A stretch of 64,000 nucleotides of DNA from Flavobacterium sp. (GCF_027533505.1 NZ_JAPZUB010000029.1:111725-175724); one strand, 5' to 3'. Counted from the first letter of the stretch, positions 19,317 to 29,025 are shown. A program made the numbers and translations. Notes: a model not told the origin generated them from the letters alone.

Positions 19317-19317
19317 A

Positions 19318-20079
19318 TTAAAGACCCGTTGCTGAGGTTAGTTTTAATTCACCTGTACCCACTGGAATACTAAATTTCATCAAAGCGGGAACTTTATGCG
19401 CATCGGCGGTCAACCAAATGAGGTTTTTGTCTTTTCCGCGAAGGGCATTGGTTTTGGCACCAATAGATAATTTATAACACGATTTGGCACCTAAATTTCC
19501 AGCTGTAATAGTTTCAGTTCCCATAAATTTTAAGGTAACAGGGATCTCTTTTTCATCAAAAACAATAGTAAACGATTTGGTTTGACCCGATTTCATTTTT
19601 GAAAAATCAACCGAACGTAATTTGTACAACAACGTAATGGCGTCAACGGAATTTGCACCAATAGTAAATGTACGTGTAGTTTCAGGGCGCTTGCGTTTTT
19701 GAACAGTACTGGTTACTTGATTCCCTTTGAAAACGTATTTCTCTTTTTTGGTATACCCCCCTTCATCAATACTGCGTTTGTATAAATTGGGCTTTAAACT
19801 GCCGGGGGTTACATACGATTCATAAAGATCGCGAATTTTAAAAAATTTGTCCCATTTACTGAAAGTGGCCAACTCACAACTCAAATGTAAGTATTGATTT
19901 TTGGACGTATTCACGTTTTCCGTACTCATGGTCACTTGCGCGATGTGCGTCATGAGTCCGCTCATATTGTACGAACCGGCATAAACCAATTTTTCTCCCG
20001 CCTCAATTCCATTACCCTCATCCGCTTTAAAGGACACAAGGAGCAAGAGTAGTAAGGGCAACAATACTATTTTTTTCAT
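19318..20079 (-). CDS. DUF3108 domain protein, exported
   Basis: 253 residues with a signal peptide (MKKIVLLPLLLLLLVSFKAD), so periplasmic or envelope-located. The mature part matches DUF3108 (GEKLVYAGSYNMSGLMTHIA, then YESYVTPGSLKPNLYKR, then VDAITLLYKLRSVDF), a Bacteroidetes/Proteobacteria family of unknown function. First gene of a two-gene operon with its own TATATTTG box. Confidence 0.85.
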   Translation of the reverse strand: MKKIVLLPLLLLLLVSFKADEGNGIEAGEKLVYAGSYNMSGLMTHIAQVTMSTENVNTSKNQYLHLSCELATFSKWDKFFKIRDLYESYVTPGSLKPNLYKRSIDEGGYTKKEKYVFKGNQVTSTVQKRKRPETTRTFTIGANSVDAITLLYKLRSVDFSKMKSGQTKSFTIVFDEKEIPVTLKFMGTETITAGNLGAKSCYKLSIGAKTNALRGKDKNLIWLTADAHKVPALMKFSIPVGTGELKLTSATGL

Positions 20080-20095
20080 AATTAAAAATTGTTTG

Positions 20096-20103
20096 CAAAT
20101 ATA
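20096..20103 (-). promoter_or_regulatory. -7 box TATATTTG for the DUF3108 operon
   Basis: Exact TAnnTTTG match on the minus strand, 16 nt before the ATG. Confidence 0.6.
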
Positions 20104-20170
20104 AAACTTCTTACACCGTTTTGCGTGAAAGAAAAGTCAAAATCCAATAGGTAATCGGGGAGATAACCTG

Positions 20171-20178
20171 TATTTTTG
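20171..20178 (+). promoter_or_regulatory. -7 box TATTTTTG for the DUF423 gene
   Basis: Exact TAnnTTTG match 18 nt before the ATG at 20197. Confidence 0.5.
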
Positions 20179-20196
20179 TAAAATATTGTTTGCGAT

Positions 20197-20583
20197 ATGG
20201 ATAAAAAAATACTCTCAGCGGCGGGATTTTTCGGAATGACAGGCATACTATTAGGCGCATTTGGTGCCCATGGTTTAAAAGCGGTTCTTTCTGAAGAGGC
20301 ATTGGTAACTTTCGAAACAGGGGTAAAATACCAAATGTATCACGCTTTGTTTTTACTTTTTGTGGGTTTGAATTCCCATTTGACTTCAACCCTGCGAACC
20401 CTTTTATTTCGTCTCATAGTTCTTGGAATAATTTTGTTCTCAGGCTCTATTTATCTACTGGCTACCAAGAGTTTAACGGGTTTAGAATTGAAGCTATTAG
20501 GTCCAATTACACCCGTTGGAGGACTTTGTTTTGCCGCGGCTTGGGGTGTGTTGATGTTTTCCTTTTTAAAGAAAAAAGCATAA
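20197..20583 (+). CDS. DUF423 membrane protein
   Basis: 128 residues, four hydrophobic segments. The [12 protein letters not shown] and [15 protein letters not shown] stretches and the closing [13 protein letters not shown] are diagnostic for DUF423 (YgdD-type), a widespread inner-membrane family without assigned function. It stands alone before pckA, which has its own promoter. Confidence 0.9.
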   Translation: MDKKILSAAGFFGMTGILLGAFGAHGLKAVLSEEALVTFETGVKYQMYHALFLLFVGLNSHLTSTLRTLLFRLIVLGIILFSGSIYLLATKSLTGLELKLLGPITPVGGLCFAAAWGVLMFSFLKKKA

Positions 20584-20620
20584 AATTTCACCTAACTACA
20601 ACGTTGTAATAATTAATTTT

Positions 20621-20628
20621 TACCTTTG
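20621..20628 (+). promoter_or_regulatory. -7 box TACCTTTG for pckA
   Basis: Exact TAnnTTTG match 37 nt before the pckA ATG. Confidence 0.6.
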
Positions 20629-20665
20629 TCGTCTAAATAAAGTTAACACAACAAACGCATTATCT

Positions 20666-22294
20666 ATGGATCACTACACCCCAACTACGAAATCGATTTC
20701 GTTGGAAAAATATGGGATTACAAATGTTCAAGAAATTGTCTATAATCCTAGCTATGAACAATTGTATAACGAAGAATTAAATCCGGAGCTTTCTGGATAT
20801 GAACGCGGTCAAGTGTCGGAGTTAGGGGCAGTTAATGTGATGACGGGAGAATTTACAGGACGCTCACCCAAAGATAAGTATATTGTAAAGGATGCCGTTA
20901 CTGAAAATACGATATGGTGGAATTCAGATAAAGCGGCCAACGATAACAAACCGATTTCTCCAGCCACTTGGGATGCACTTAAAGAAACTACCGTAAAACA
21001 ATTGTCCGGAAAACGATTGTTTGTTGTCGATGCGTTTTGTGGTGCCAACGAAAATACCCGTTTGAAAGTTCGCTTCATCATGGAAGTGGCTTGGCAAGCG
21101 CATTTTGTGAAAAATATGTTCATTCGTCCCACGGAAGAGGAACTCGAACAGTTTGGAGAGCCTGATTTTGTGGTCATGAACGGCTCCAAGACTTCCTTTA
21201 AAGATTATGCTGCTCACGGATTGAATTCAGAAGTATATATCGCCTTTAACCTTACCGAGAAAATGCAACTTATCGGAGGCACTTGGTATGGTGGTGAAAT
21301 GAAAAAAGGCATGTTTGCCATGATGAATTATTACTTGCCTTTGCAAGGAATGGCATCGATGCATTGTTCGGCCAACAAAGGCGCTAATGGAGATGTAGCT
21401 GTTTTCTTTGGTTTGTCAGGTACTGGAAAAACCACTTTGTCCACCGACCCGAAACGGGAATTAATTGGGGATGATGAACACGGTTGGGATGATGAAGGGG
21501 TCTTCAATTTTGAAGGCGGTTGTTATGCCAAAACGATTGACTTAAGTAAAGAAAACGAACCCGATATTTTTGGGGCCATCAAACGCGATGCGCTTCTCGA
21601 AAATGTAACCTTAGATGCTCAAGGTATTGTCGATTTTAAAGACGGTTCAGTTACCCAAAACACCCGAGTATCGTATCCGATTTACCATATTCATAATATC
21701 GTTACCCCGGTGTCTAAAGCGGGACATGCCACTAAGGTTATCTTTTTAACGGCCGATGCTTTTGGTGTTATGCCACCGGTTTCTAAGTTAACACCCGAGC
21801 AAACCAAGTACTACTTTTTGTCTGGATTTACAGCAAAATTAGCGGGAACAGAACGCGGTGTAACGCAACCTGAACCAACGTTCTCCGCTTGTTTTGGGAA
21901 AGCATTCCTAACGCTTCATCCTACCAAATATGGGGAAGAGTTGGTTAAAAAAATGGAGGCTCACAACGCTACCGCTTACATGGTCAACACCGGGTGGAAC
22001 GGTTCAGGGAAACGCATTTCGATCAAAGACACCCGTGCTGTTATTGATGCTATTTTAGATGGTTCGATTGAAAAGGCGCCCACCAAAATGATTCCAATTT
22101 TCAATTTTGAAGTCCCAACAAGTCTTCATGATGTAAACGCTGCGATTTTAGATCCGCGTGATACCTATACTGACGCTCAAGAGTGGGAAACGAAAGCCTG
22201 CGATTTGGCCGGTCGATTCATCAAAAATTTTGTGCAATACACCGATAATGAAGAAGGCACGCGATTAGTATTGGCGGGTCCGCAGTTACAATAA
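20666..22294 (+). CDS. pckA: phosphoenolpyruvate carboxykinase (ATP)
   Basis: ATP-dependent PEP carboxykinase, 542 residues, converting oxaloacetate to PEP for gluconeogenesis. The substrate loop is [14 protein letters not shown], the kinase-1a P-loop is [11 protein letters not shown] at about 249-259, and the metal/kinase-2 stretch is [10 protein letters not shown]. The Arg-rich [17 protein letters not shown] segment is also present. Length is normal. A strong terminator follows 26 nt after the stop. Confidence 0.98.
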   Translation: MDHYTPTTKSISLEKYGITNVQEIVYNPSYEQLYNEELNPELSGYERGQVSELGAVNVMTGEFTGRSPKDKYIVKDAVTENTIWWNSDKAANDNKPISPATWDALKETTVKQLSGKRLFVVDAFCGANENTRLKVRFIMEVAWQAHFVKNMFIRPTEEELEQFGEPDFVVMNGSKTSFKDYAAHGLNSEVYIAFNLTEKMQLIGGTWYGGEMKKGMFAMMNYYLPLQGMASMHCSANKGANGDVAVFFGLSGTGKTTLSTDPKRELIGDDEHGWDDEGVFNFEGGCYAKTIDLSKENEPDIFGAIKRDALLENVTLDAQGIVDFKDGSVTQNTRVSYPIYHIHNIVTPVSKAGHATKVIFLTADAFGVMPPVSKLTPEQTKYYFLSGFTAKLAGTERGVTQPEPTFSACFGKAFLTLHPTKYGEELVKKMEAHNATAYMVNTGWNGSGKRISIKDTRAVIDAILDGSIEKAPTKMIPIFNFEVPTSLHDVNAAILDPRDTYTDAQEWETKACDLAGRFIKNFVQYTDNEEGTRLVLAGPQLQ

Positions 22295-22320
22295 AAACAA
22301 ACAAACTAAACTAACCGACG

Positions 22321-22354
22321 AAAAAGTCCAACAGTAAAATGTTGGGCTTTTTTT
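22321..22354 (+). terminator. pckA terminator
   Basis: Inverted repeat with arms AAAGTCCAACA and TGTTGGGCTTT followed by a T run, 26 nt after the stop codon. Confidence 0.85.
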
Positions 22355-22360
22355 ATGGGC

Positions 22361-22394
22361 AAAAAAAATCCCAAACACAAGTACGTTTGGGATT
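22361..22394 (-). terminator. hemD terminator
   Basis: Stem AATCCCAAAC/GTTTGGGATT (22367-22376 with 22385-22394), followed by a T run on the minus strand, 21 nt after the hemD stop. It is back to back with the pckA terminator. Confidence 0.8.
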
Positions 22395-22415
22395 GTAGGG
22401 TTTAATTTAATAGAA

Positions 22416-23174
22416 TTATTTTCCTTTATTCACTTCAGCGACATACTTTTCAAGCGCCATTGTCATCGAAGGCGTGTCGGGAGTCGGTGCCAGAATATCG
22501 ATGCGTAACCCGTGTTCCAAAGCTTCTTTTTGTGTTGTACTTCCGAAAACTGCAATACGTGTGTTGTTTTGTTTGAAATCAGGGAAGTTTTTGAAAAGCG
22601 ATTTGATTCCCGTGGGACTAAAAAATGCTAAAATATCGTAGTAAACATCGGCCAAATCCGACAAATCACTCATCACCGTTTTGTAAAACGTTCCTGCGGT
22701 CCAATCAATCTTCAAATTGTTGAGCGTTTGTGGAATGTCCGCATTGAGTTGATCAGAGGAAGGCAAAAGAAACTTCTCGTCTTTGTATTTTTTGAATAAC
22801 GAGGACATGTCGGCAAAGTCTTTTTGACCCACATAGATTTTGCGCTTCCGATACACTACGTATTTCTGTAAATAATAGGCAATTGCCTCCGATTGACAAA
22901 AATAACGCAAATCTTCAGGGACTTTATACCGCATTTCTTCTGCCACGCGGAAAAAATGATCCACGGCATTCTTACTGGTTAATATGATTGCGGTAAACTG
23001 ACTGAGATCAATTTTTTGAGCTCGGACATCTTTTGCACTCACACCTTCAACATGAATAAAAGAGCGAAAATCAACTTTCACTTTATGCTTTTGCATCAAA
23101 TCATGATAAGGTGAATTCTCAACTTTTGGCTCGGGTTGGGATACCAAAATGGTTCTCACTTTTAGACTAGACAT
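22416..23174 (-). CDS. hemD: uroporphyrinogen-III synthase
   Basis: 252-residue HemD-family protein, which closes hydroxymethylbilane to uroporphyrinogen III in heme synthesis. The family is poorly conserved; the supporting stretches are LTSKNAVDHFFRVAEE and FFSPTGIKSLFKNFPDF plus the AVFGSTTQKEALEHGLR segment, all in the expected order. It follows DUF4271 by 8 nt, a pairing common in Flavobacteria. Confidence 0.88.
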   Translation of the reverse strand: MSSLKVRTILVSQPEPKVENSPYHDLMQKHKVKVDFRSFIHVEGVSAKDVRAQKIDLSQFTAIILTSKNAVDHFFRVAEEMRYKVPEDLRYFCQSEAIAYYLQKYVVYRKRKIYVGQKDFADMSSLFKKYKDEKFLLPSSDQLNADIPQTLNNLKIDWTAGTFYKTVMSDLSDLADVYYDILAFFSPTGIKSLFKNFPDFKQNNTRIAVFGSTTQKEALEHGLRIDILAPTPDTPSMTMALEKYVAEVNKGK

Positions 23175-23182
23175 CGTTTGCT

Positions 23183-23848
23183 CTAATTTTTGGTAATCAA
23201 ATAATAGATGAAATAATAGGGCGCTATTTCAAGTGCGCAAAGATACAAAATAAAATAAAACAACTTTCCTGTTATTATATTTTGATGATTTTTTATAGAA
23301 AATAGATAAGTTAATAAGTTTACAACAAGAATTGTGATAATAATTACTGAAATCAGCGTGTTTGTTATGAAATCTCCATAAAACAAAACCATCGAAACAG
23401 GAAATAGTAACAGGCCAATGTAGGTTCTAAAGTTAACTTTCTGTAAATTAAATTCATCGATAAGTTCTTCAACATCAAAAGTAACCGCGATTATTTTTTC
23501 AATTAAAAATTTACAAAGGATGAAAACAAACAATCCCGTAAACACGCGAATGAATAAGAGCCAGTCTGTTTTTTCACCCCATCCATTATAGGCCAATACG
23601 ATTTGAATAAAAAAGGAAAGCGAAATTAAATGGACGACAAACAATACAATGTTAAATCCACTCCATAAATGCGAACTTTCGCGATATATTTTGGTGTATT
23701 TGTCTGAAACTAGGAGTCGAATATAGTCGTTAAACCGACTTTCAAAAGCGGTTCGTGCAAGAACAACCAAGCCTAGTGCAACCACAAAAATAAGGGTTGC
23801 CCAATCGTAGGGAGAGACAATACGGGGTTGAAATTCGCAAGCTATCAT
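23183..23848 (-). CDS. DUF4271 membrane protein
   Basis: About 221 residues with six or so hydrophobic segments (DWATLIFVVALGLVVLA near the N-terminus, then FLIEKIIAVTFDVEELIDEF). I recognise DUF4271, a Bacteroidetes membrane family linked in position to hemD. The start is put at the ATG at 23848; an in-frame TTG nine bases upstream is the end of the -7 box. Only 6 nt separate the box from this ATG, so the mRNA may be leaderless. Confidence 0.8.
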   Translation of the reverse strand: MIACEFQPRIVSPYDWATLIFVVALGLVVLARTAFESRFNDYIRLLVSDKYTKIYRESSHLWSGFNIVLFVVHLISLSFFIQIVLAYNGWGEKTDWLLFIRVFTGLFVFILCKFLIEKIIAVTFDVEELIDEFNLQKVNFRTYIGLLLFPVSMVLFYGDFITNTLISVIIITILVVNLLTYLFSIKNHQNIITGKLFYFILYLCALEIAPYYFIYYLITKN

Positions 23849-23854
23849 GGGGTA

Positions 23855-23862
23855 CAAAAGTA
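23855..23862 (-). promoter_or_regulatory. -7 box TACTTTTG for DUF4271-hemD
   Basis: Exact TAnnTTTG match on the minus strand with the ATG only 6 nt downstream. Confidence 0.6.
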
Positions 23863-23921
23863 ATGATTTTTTTACCCTTTTGTATTATGAAATTATTAGC
23901 GTTATGGGATTTAATTTTGAC

Positions 23922-23929
23922 TATTTTTG
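23922..23929 (+). promoter_or_regulatory. -7 box TATTTTTG for the glycosyltransferase-pyrC operon
   Basis: Exact TAnnTTTG match, 15 nt before the ATG at 23945. Its last three bases form an in-frame TTG. Confidence 0.6.
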
Positions 23930-23944
23930 CAAAAATATCACTTC

Positions 23945-24670
23945 ATGGAGCAACGCATAATCATCATTCCCACCTATAATGAAATCGAGAATATTGAAGC
24001 CATTATTCGTGCGGTTTTTGCACTCTCCATGCCCTTTCACATACTCATTGTAGATGATAATTCCCCTGACGGAACTGCCGATAAAGTTCGGGAATTGAAA
24101 CGCGAATTTTCTACCCAATTATTTTTGGAAGTTCGTACCAAAAAAGCAGGTTTAGGTACGGCCTATGTTCACGGTTTTCAATGGGCACTACGACAGGAGT
24201 ATGCGTTTATTTTTGAAATGGATGCCGACTTTTCACACAATCCAGAGGACTTGCCTCGTTTGTGGGAGGCTTGTGCTGTTGACGGAGCCGATATTGCGGT
24301 GGGATCACGGTATGTTACGGGTGTGAATGTGGTCAATTGGCCTTTGAGTCGTGTGTTGCTTTCCTATTTTGCATCGGTTTACGTGCGTTTAATTACAGGG
24401 ATGAAAATCATGGACACCACGGCCGGATATGTATGTTATCGGCGTAAGGTACTAGAGACTATACCGCTACATGCTATCAAATTCGTGGGGTATGCGTTTC
24501 AAATTGAAATGAAATACCGCGCTTGGGCCAAACGATTTGTTATCAAAGAAGTCCCTGTTATTTTCACCGATCGCACCAAAGGTCAATCCAAAATGAGTGG
24601 CTCTATTATTAAAGAAGCGGTTTTTGGAGTTTTGTCTTTGCGTATAAAAAAACTATTAAACCAGTTGTAA
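23945..24670 (+). CDS. polyprenol-phosphate mannosyltransferase-like glycosyltransferase (GT2)
   Basis: 241-residue GT2 enzyme resembling dolichol-phosphate mannose synthases. Seen: IIIPTYNEIENIEAIIRAVF, the donor-site LIVDDNSPDGTADKV, the DXD-type EMDADFSHNPEDLP, and KMSGSIIKEAVFGVL near the end. It probably loads a sugar onto undecaprenyl phosphate at the inner membrane; the sugar is not certain. No large membrane domain is present. The dihydroorotase gene begins 2 nt after its stop. Confidence 0.9.
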   Translation: MEQRIIIIPTYNEIENIEAIIRAVFALSMPFHILIVDDNSPDGTADKVRELKREFSTQLFLEVRTKKAGLGTAYVHGFQWALRQEYAFIFEMDADFSHNPEDLPRLWEACAVDGADIAVGSRYVTGVNVVNWPLSRVLLSYFASVYVRLITGMKIMDTTAGYVCYRRKVLETIPLHAIKFVGYAFQIEMKYRAWAKRFVIKEVPVIFTDRTKGQSKMSGSIIKEAVFGVLSLRIKKLLNQL

Positions 24671-24672
24671 CC

Positions 24673-26007
24673 ATGGAATCAACGCTCATAAAAAATGCAA
24701 CATTAGTTAATGAAGGGCAAATTACCAATGCAGATGTTCTTATTGAAGGGGATCGTATTGTGAAAATTGGAACGGATTTATCGGCGGGTAGTGCGCGTGT
24801 TATCGATGCTGAAGGCCACTATCTGTTGCCGGGGATTATTGACGATCAAGTTCATTTTCGCGATCCGGGTCTCACCCACAAAGGCGATATTGAAACCGAA
24901 AGTCGGGCGGCTGTAGCAGGCGGTATCACTTCCTATATAGATCAGCCTAATACGGTTCCCCATGCAGTGACCCAAGAGTTGTTGGCTCAAAAATACCAAA
25001 ATGCCATGGGGCGTTCGTATGCCAATTATTCTTTTATGATGGGCGGTACCAATGATAATTTAGCCGAAATTTTAAAAACAAATCCGCGGGATGTTGCAGG
25101 CTTAAAACTCTTTTTGGGGTCATCAACAGGCGATATGTTGGTGGATAGTTCAGCTGCTATAGAAGCAATTTTTGAAGCGACACCCCTTTTGATCGCGGTG
25201 CATTGTGAAGATGAAACCACGGTGAAAACCAATTTAGCGTACTACAAAGAACAATTTGGTGAGGATATCCCCGTTCATTACCATCCTTTGATTCGAACGG
25301 AAGAAGCCTGTTATCTTTCCTCTTCCAAAACTGTGGCTTTAGCCAAAAAAACAGGGGCTCGTTTACATGTATTTCATATTTCTACGGCTAAAGAGCTCGA
25401 CTTATTTGACAATACCTTGCCTTTGGAAGCCAAAAAAATTACAGCAGAAGTTTGTATCCATCATCTTTGGTTTTCCGAGGCGGATTACGCCACTCGTGGG
25501 AGTTTAATCAAGTGGAATCCAGCGGTGAAAACGGCAGCCGATCGAGAAGCACTATGGAAAGCCTTGAATGACGGACGTATTGATGTGGTTGCAACCGACC
25601 ACGCTCCTCATACGCTGGAAGAGAAAAGTCAGGTTTACACCAAAGCGCCATCGGGAGGCCCCTTAGTACAACACGCTTTGACGGCGATGTTGGAAGCGGT
25701 TCATGAAGGGAAAATTACCTTGGAAAAAGTAGTTGAAAAAATGGCGCATAATCCAGCAGTATTGTTCAAAATTGAAGATCGCGGTTTTATTCGAGAAGGC
25801 TATTACGCCGATTTGGTATTGGTAAACCCAAAAGCTTCATGGACGGTTACGAAAGAAAATGTGTTGTATAAATGCGGTTGGTCACCGATGGAAGGCACTA
25901 CTTTTCACCATCAAGTTACCCATACCTTTGTGAATGGAACATTGGCCTATGAAAATGGTACGGTGCACCCTAATCCAGCAGGGAAACGTTTGTTGTTTAA
26001 CCGTTAA
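24673..26007 (+). CDS. pyrC: dihydroorotase (class I type)
   Basis: 444-residue amidohydrolase catalysing the carbamoyl-aspartate/dihydroorotate step of pyrimidine synthesis. The metal-binding VHFRDPG motif occurs in LLPGIIDDQVHFRDPG. The carboxylated-lysine region is seen as LKLFLGSSTG, further histidines occur in VHCEDE and HVFHIST, and the catalytic aspartate lies in DVVATDHAPHT. This is the long class I form rather than the short E. coli type. It is tightly coupled to the glycosyltransferase and followed 12 nt later by the DUF4296 gene. Confidence 0.95.
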   Translation: MESTLIKNATLVNEGQITNADVLIEGDRIVKIGTDLSAGSARVIDAEGHYLLPGIIDDQVHFRDPGLTHKGDIETESRAAVAGGITSYIDQPNTVPHAVTQELLAQKYQNAMGRSYANYSFMMGGTNDNLAEILKTNPRDVAGLKLFLGSSTGDMLVDSSAAIEAIFEATPLLIAVHCEDETTVKTNLAYYKEQFGEDIPVHYHPLIRTEEACYLSSSKTVALAKKTGARLHVFHISTAKELDLFDNTLPLEAKKITAEVCIHHLWFSEADYATRGSLIKWNPAVKTAADREALWKALNDGRIDVVATDHAPHTLEEKSQVYTKAPSGGPLVQHALTAMLEAVHEGKITLEKVVEKMAHNPAVLFKIEDRGFIREGYYADLVLVNPKASWTVTKENVLYKCGWSPMEGTTFHHQVTHTFVNGTLAYENGTVHPNPAGKRLLFNR

Positions 26008-26019
26008 TCCTAGAGTTCT

Positions 26020-26397
26020 ATGAAAAAAGGGATACTTTTCCTTGCATTATCCATGCTGTTTTTGTCCTGTAAGGAGGATATTTTACCACCGCCCAAAAAG
26101 AAAGTGGATCGGGAAACGATGATTAACATATTGTATGATTTGGCGGTTTTGGAAGCGGCTCGCTCACAATCTTTTTCCACACGGGTGAATTATCCTACGG
26201 CAGTCGCTTTTGTCAAAGAAAAATATAAAATTGACAGTTTAACGCTAGCGGAGAATACCAAGTATTATGCTTCTGATTTGAAGGATTATAAAAAAATGTA
26301 CGAGGAAGTTCGAAAACGATTGGATCAAAATCGAAACATGGGTTCGTCACCACCACCGCCTTCTTCAACACCAGATGCAGGAGGCGTAGTAAAATAA
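26020..26397 (+). CDS. DUF4296 lipoprotein
   Basis: 125 residues with a lipoprotein signal (MKKGILFLALSMLFLSC, Cys17). The mature N-terminus is proline/lysine-rich, followed by the DUF4296 pattern DRETMINILYDLAVLEAARS and a short C-terminal PPPPSST stretch. The family's function is unknown; its position after dihydroorotase is common in Flavobacteria. The stop abuts the convergent epimerase gene with no gap. Confidence 0.85.
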   Translation: MKKGILFLALSMLFLSCKEDILPPPKKKVDRETMINILYDLAVLEAARSQSFSTRVNYPTAVAFVKEKYKIDSLTLAENTKYYASDLKDYKKMYEEVRKRLDQNRNMGSSPPPPSSTPDAGGVVK

Positions 26398-27408
26398 TTA
26401 TCGAAATGCTTGAATGATTTGATCGATGTAGGCGTCAATCGGTTGAAAGGTATAAGCGAACGTGCGTTTAACTTTCTCGTTTGAAATTAGTTCCGGACTA
26501 CATAACGAAGCTGCACTTTGACGCGATAATTTTCTGGGTCGGCCGGAAAGGAAGGAGAGCAGTTTATCCAAGCGCCACCCCAAAGCAAGCATCCAAGGTT
26601 TGGCCTCAAAGCCAGGTCTTTTCACACCGAGTTTATCGGCAATGGTAAACTGAATGTCTTTAAAGCTCCGATTCTCAGCCACCAAAGCGAACCGCTCCCC
26701 GTGGATAGGGGCTTCCATTATTTTTTTTATCAAAATCACTACATCTTGAACACTAATGTAAGCACTGAAGCCTTGGGTGTAAAACGGCAATCCTTTTTTT
26801 AGAGACGTAAACAAACTGCCACTGCCTTTGCGCGCGTCCCAATTGAGAGGATACGGGCCTAATATGATTCCTGGATTGACAATAACCACTTGCAATCCCT
26901 CTTGTTGTCCGCGCCATACTTCCATTTCGGCACCGTATTTTGTAAGGGCATAATCACTATGGAGTACTTCAGGATTCCATTCGGTTTCTTCATCGATAAC
27001 CGTTTGATTTTGCAACGGGTCGCCCAAAGCGGCAATCGAACTAACATGACAAAGTTTTTGGATGTTTTTGTCGATGCATACATTAACGATATTGGCGGTA
27101 CCTTCGATGTTTATTTTTCGCAGCGCTGATTCCTCATTAGGATTGAATGAAATTTGAGCCGCACAATGATAAACATGGGTTACCTTTTCAAAGGCGATTT
27201 CCAAAGAGGGAATGTCAGTAATGTCTCCCACCATCCAATCAATGCGATCAAACAAAGACTCTTTTTGGTACCAAGCAAATAAACTGCGTGTTTTTTCGAT
27301 TTGTTGGGTATCGCGGTAAATGGCTCGCACACAAGATTCACCCTCTTGTATCAAATGCAACAAAAGGTGAGCGCCCACTAATCCGGTACCTCCAGTAACC
27401 AAAATCAT
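26398..27408 (-). CDS. NAD-dependent epimerase/dehydratase family protein
   Basis: 336-residue extended short-chain dehydrogenase. N-terminal cofactor motif ILVTGGTGLVGAHLLLHL and the catalytic YxxxK as SDYALTKYGAEMEV. HVSSIAALGDPL supplies the serine side of the triad. The sequence is nearer to dihydroflavonol-4-reductase-like members than to sugar epimerases, so the substrate is open. No exact TAnnTTTG box is seen before the start. Confidence 0.88.
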   Translation of the reverse strand: MILVTGGTGLVGAHLLLHLIQEGESCVRAIYRDTQQIEKTRSLFAWYQKESLFDRIDWMVGDITDIPSLEIAFEKVTHVYHCAAQISFNPNEESALRKINIEGTANIVNVCIDKNIQKLCHVSSIAALGDPLQNQTVIDEETEWNPEVLHSDYALTKYGAEMEVWRGQQEGLQVVIVNPGIILGPYPLNWDARKGSGSLFTSLKKGLPFYTQGFSAYISVQDVVILIKKIMEAPIHGERFALVAENRSFKDIQFTIADKLGVKRPGFEAKPWMLALGWRLDKLLSFLSGRPRKLSRQSAASLCSPELISNEKVKRTFAYTFQPIDAYIDQIIQAFR

Positions 27409-27461
27409 AGGTGTAAAAGTACATCAAATTCCTCACAAAAGTTGTTGTGTTAACAGGCTTC

Positions 27462-27545
27462 TTAAGAAACTAAACATAAAATAAAGTAGACGAGAACCGC
27501 AAACAAAGCATAAACCGCAAATACTTTTAGAAATAATTTTTTCAT
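27462..27545 (-). CDS. 27-residue hydrophobic small protein
   Basis: Short reading frame with MKKLFLKVFAVYALFAVL followed by VYFILCLVS: a lysine-rich start and a single membrane segment filling the rest. Support is positional as well as compositional, because an exact TATCTTTG box lies 30 nt upstream and no other gene uses it. It could be a single-pass membrane microprotein; no function is known to me. A longer in-frame extension upstream is rejected because it would run through the promoter. Confidence 0.5.
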   Translation of the reverse strand: MKKLFLKVFAVYALFAVLVYFILCLVS

Positions 27546-27575
27546 GGCGAATAAAATAGTGTTTGAACTTAGTTT

Positions 27576-27583
27576 CAAAGATA
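27576..27583 (-). promoter_or_regulatory. -7 box TATCTTTG upstream of the 27-residue gene
   Basis: Exact TAnnTTTG match on the minus strand, 30 nt before the short ATG. Confidence 0.55.
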
Positions 27584-27696
27584 GCGTCTCCTTTTGGTAT
27601 TTTGGTAGGCAAAAAGTGTCGTTTTTGTTAAAATTTTTTGCGTTTTTTTGAAGCATCCAATGAATGGGTAGGTACGAAGAAAAGATTATTTTCACC

Positions 27697-27704
27697 TATC
27701 TTTG
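27697..27704 (+). promoter_or_regulatory. -7 box TATCTTTG for tyrS
   Basis: Exact TAnnTTTG match, 17 nt before the tyrS ATG at 27722. Confidence 0.65.
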
Positions 27705-27721
27705 CGCAAATTTTTTTACCC

Positions 27722-29020
27722 ATGAATAATTTAGTAGCCGAATTACAATGGCGGGGATTGGTGCACGATATGATGCCCGGCACCGAGGAGCAATTGATGA
27801 AAGAGCCTACATCGGTGTACATCGGTTTTGATCCAACCAGTGATTCTTTGCACATAGGGAATTTAGTCCCCATCATTTTATTGGTTCATTTGAAAAATTT
27901 TGGCCATCGTCCTATTGCTTTGGTAGGGGGTGCGACAGGAATGATTGGCGATCCTTCGGGAAAATCGGACGAACGTAACCTATTGGATGAAGCTACGTTA
28001 CAAAAAAATGTGGATGGAATCAAAGGGGTATTGTCCCGTTTTTTGGACTTTAATGCGGAAGGGCCTACGGCGCCCGTTTTGGTCAACAATTACGATTGGA
28101 TGAAGGAGTTTTCATTTATCGCTTTTGCCCGCGATGTAGGGAAACGAATTACCGTAAACTATATGATGGCCAAGGATTCGGTGAAAAAAAGATTAAGTGG
28201 AGAAACTGGCGCTGGGATGAGTTTTACCGAATTTACCTATCAGCTAATTCAAGGCTATGATTTTTATTATTTGCACAAGCATTACCATTGTTTATTGCAA
28301 ATGGGAGGTTCTGATCAGTGGGGCAATATTACTACGGGAACTGAATTGGTACGTCGTATGAATGATGAACATGCCAAAGCCTATGCGATGACTTGTCGCT
28401 TGATTACCAAAGCTGACGGTTCAAAATTTGGTAAAAGTGAAGGGGGCAATGTATGGTTGACTGCTGATAAAACTTCGGTGTATAAATTTTACCAATTTTG
28501 GTTAAACACGACCGATGTAGATGCAGAGAAATACATCAAAATATTTACGTTTCTGGATCAAGAAACGGTGACAGCATTAATTGAAGAGCATCAACAAGCA
28601 CCACATCTTCGGGTGTTGCAAAAACGATTGGCCGAAGAAGTGACCGTATTTGTACATGGCCGTGAAGAATACGATAAAGCGGTATTTGCTTCGGCAGCCT
28701 TTTTTAGTCCCACGATGGAAGAGCTAAAGCAGCTCGATCACCAAACTTTTTTGGAAGTGTTTGAAGGGATTCCAGTGGCCAATTTACCAGCATCAGTTTT
28801 AGCAGAAAGCGGGTTGGATATGGTAGGCGCTTTGGCCGCAAAAACCAATTTTTTAAGCTCCAACAGTGAAGCGATGCGCGAATTAAAACAGCATGCCATT
28901 TCTTTGAATAAAGTCAAAGTGACTCAGGAGTATAAAATTACGTCCCAAGATTTAATCCATGGGAAGTATGTGTTACTTCAAAAGGGGAAAAAGAATTACT
29001 ACTTGATTTCTATAGCGTAA
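27722..29020 (+). CDS. tyrS: tyrosine--tRNA ligase
   Basis: Tyrosyl-tRNA synthetase, 432 residues from the ATG at 27722. Class I HIGH motif as DSLHIGNLVP, tyrosine-site stretch YQLIQGYDFYYL, and KFGKSEGGNVWL as the KMSKS equivalent. The last ~70 residues form the S4-like RNA-binding domain (LNKVKVTQEYKITSQDLIHGKYVLLQKGKKNYYLI). An earlier in-frame ATG is discarded since the -7 box lies between the two. A terminator follows. Confidence 0.97.
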   Translation: MNNLVAELQWRGLVHDMMPGTEEQLMKEPTSVYIGFDPTSDSLHIGNLVPIILLVHLKNFGHRPIALVGGATGMIGDPSGKSDERNLLDEATLQKNVDGIKGVLSRFLDFNAEGPTAPVLVNNYDWMKEFSFIAFARDVGKRITVNYMMAKDSVKKRLSGETGAGMSFTEFTYQLIQGYDFYYLHKHYHCLLQMGGSDQWGNITTGTELVRRMNDEHAKAYAMTCRLITKADGSKFGKSEGGNVWLTADKTSVYKFYQFWLNTTDVDAEKYIKIFTFLDQETVTALIEEHQQAPHLRVLQKRLAEEVTVFVHGREEYDKAVFASAAFFSPTMEELKQLDHQTFLEVFEGIPVANLPASVLAESGLDMVGALAAKTNFLSSNSEAMRELKQHAISLNKVKVTQEYKITSQDLIHGKYVLLQKGKKNYYLISIA

Positions 29021-29025
29021 AAAAG

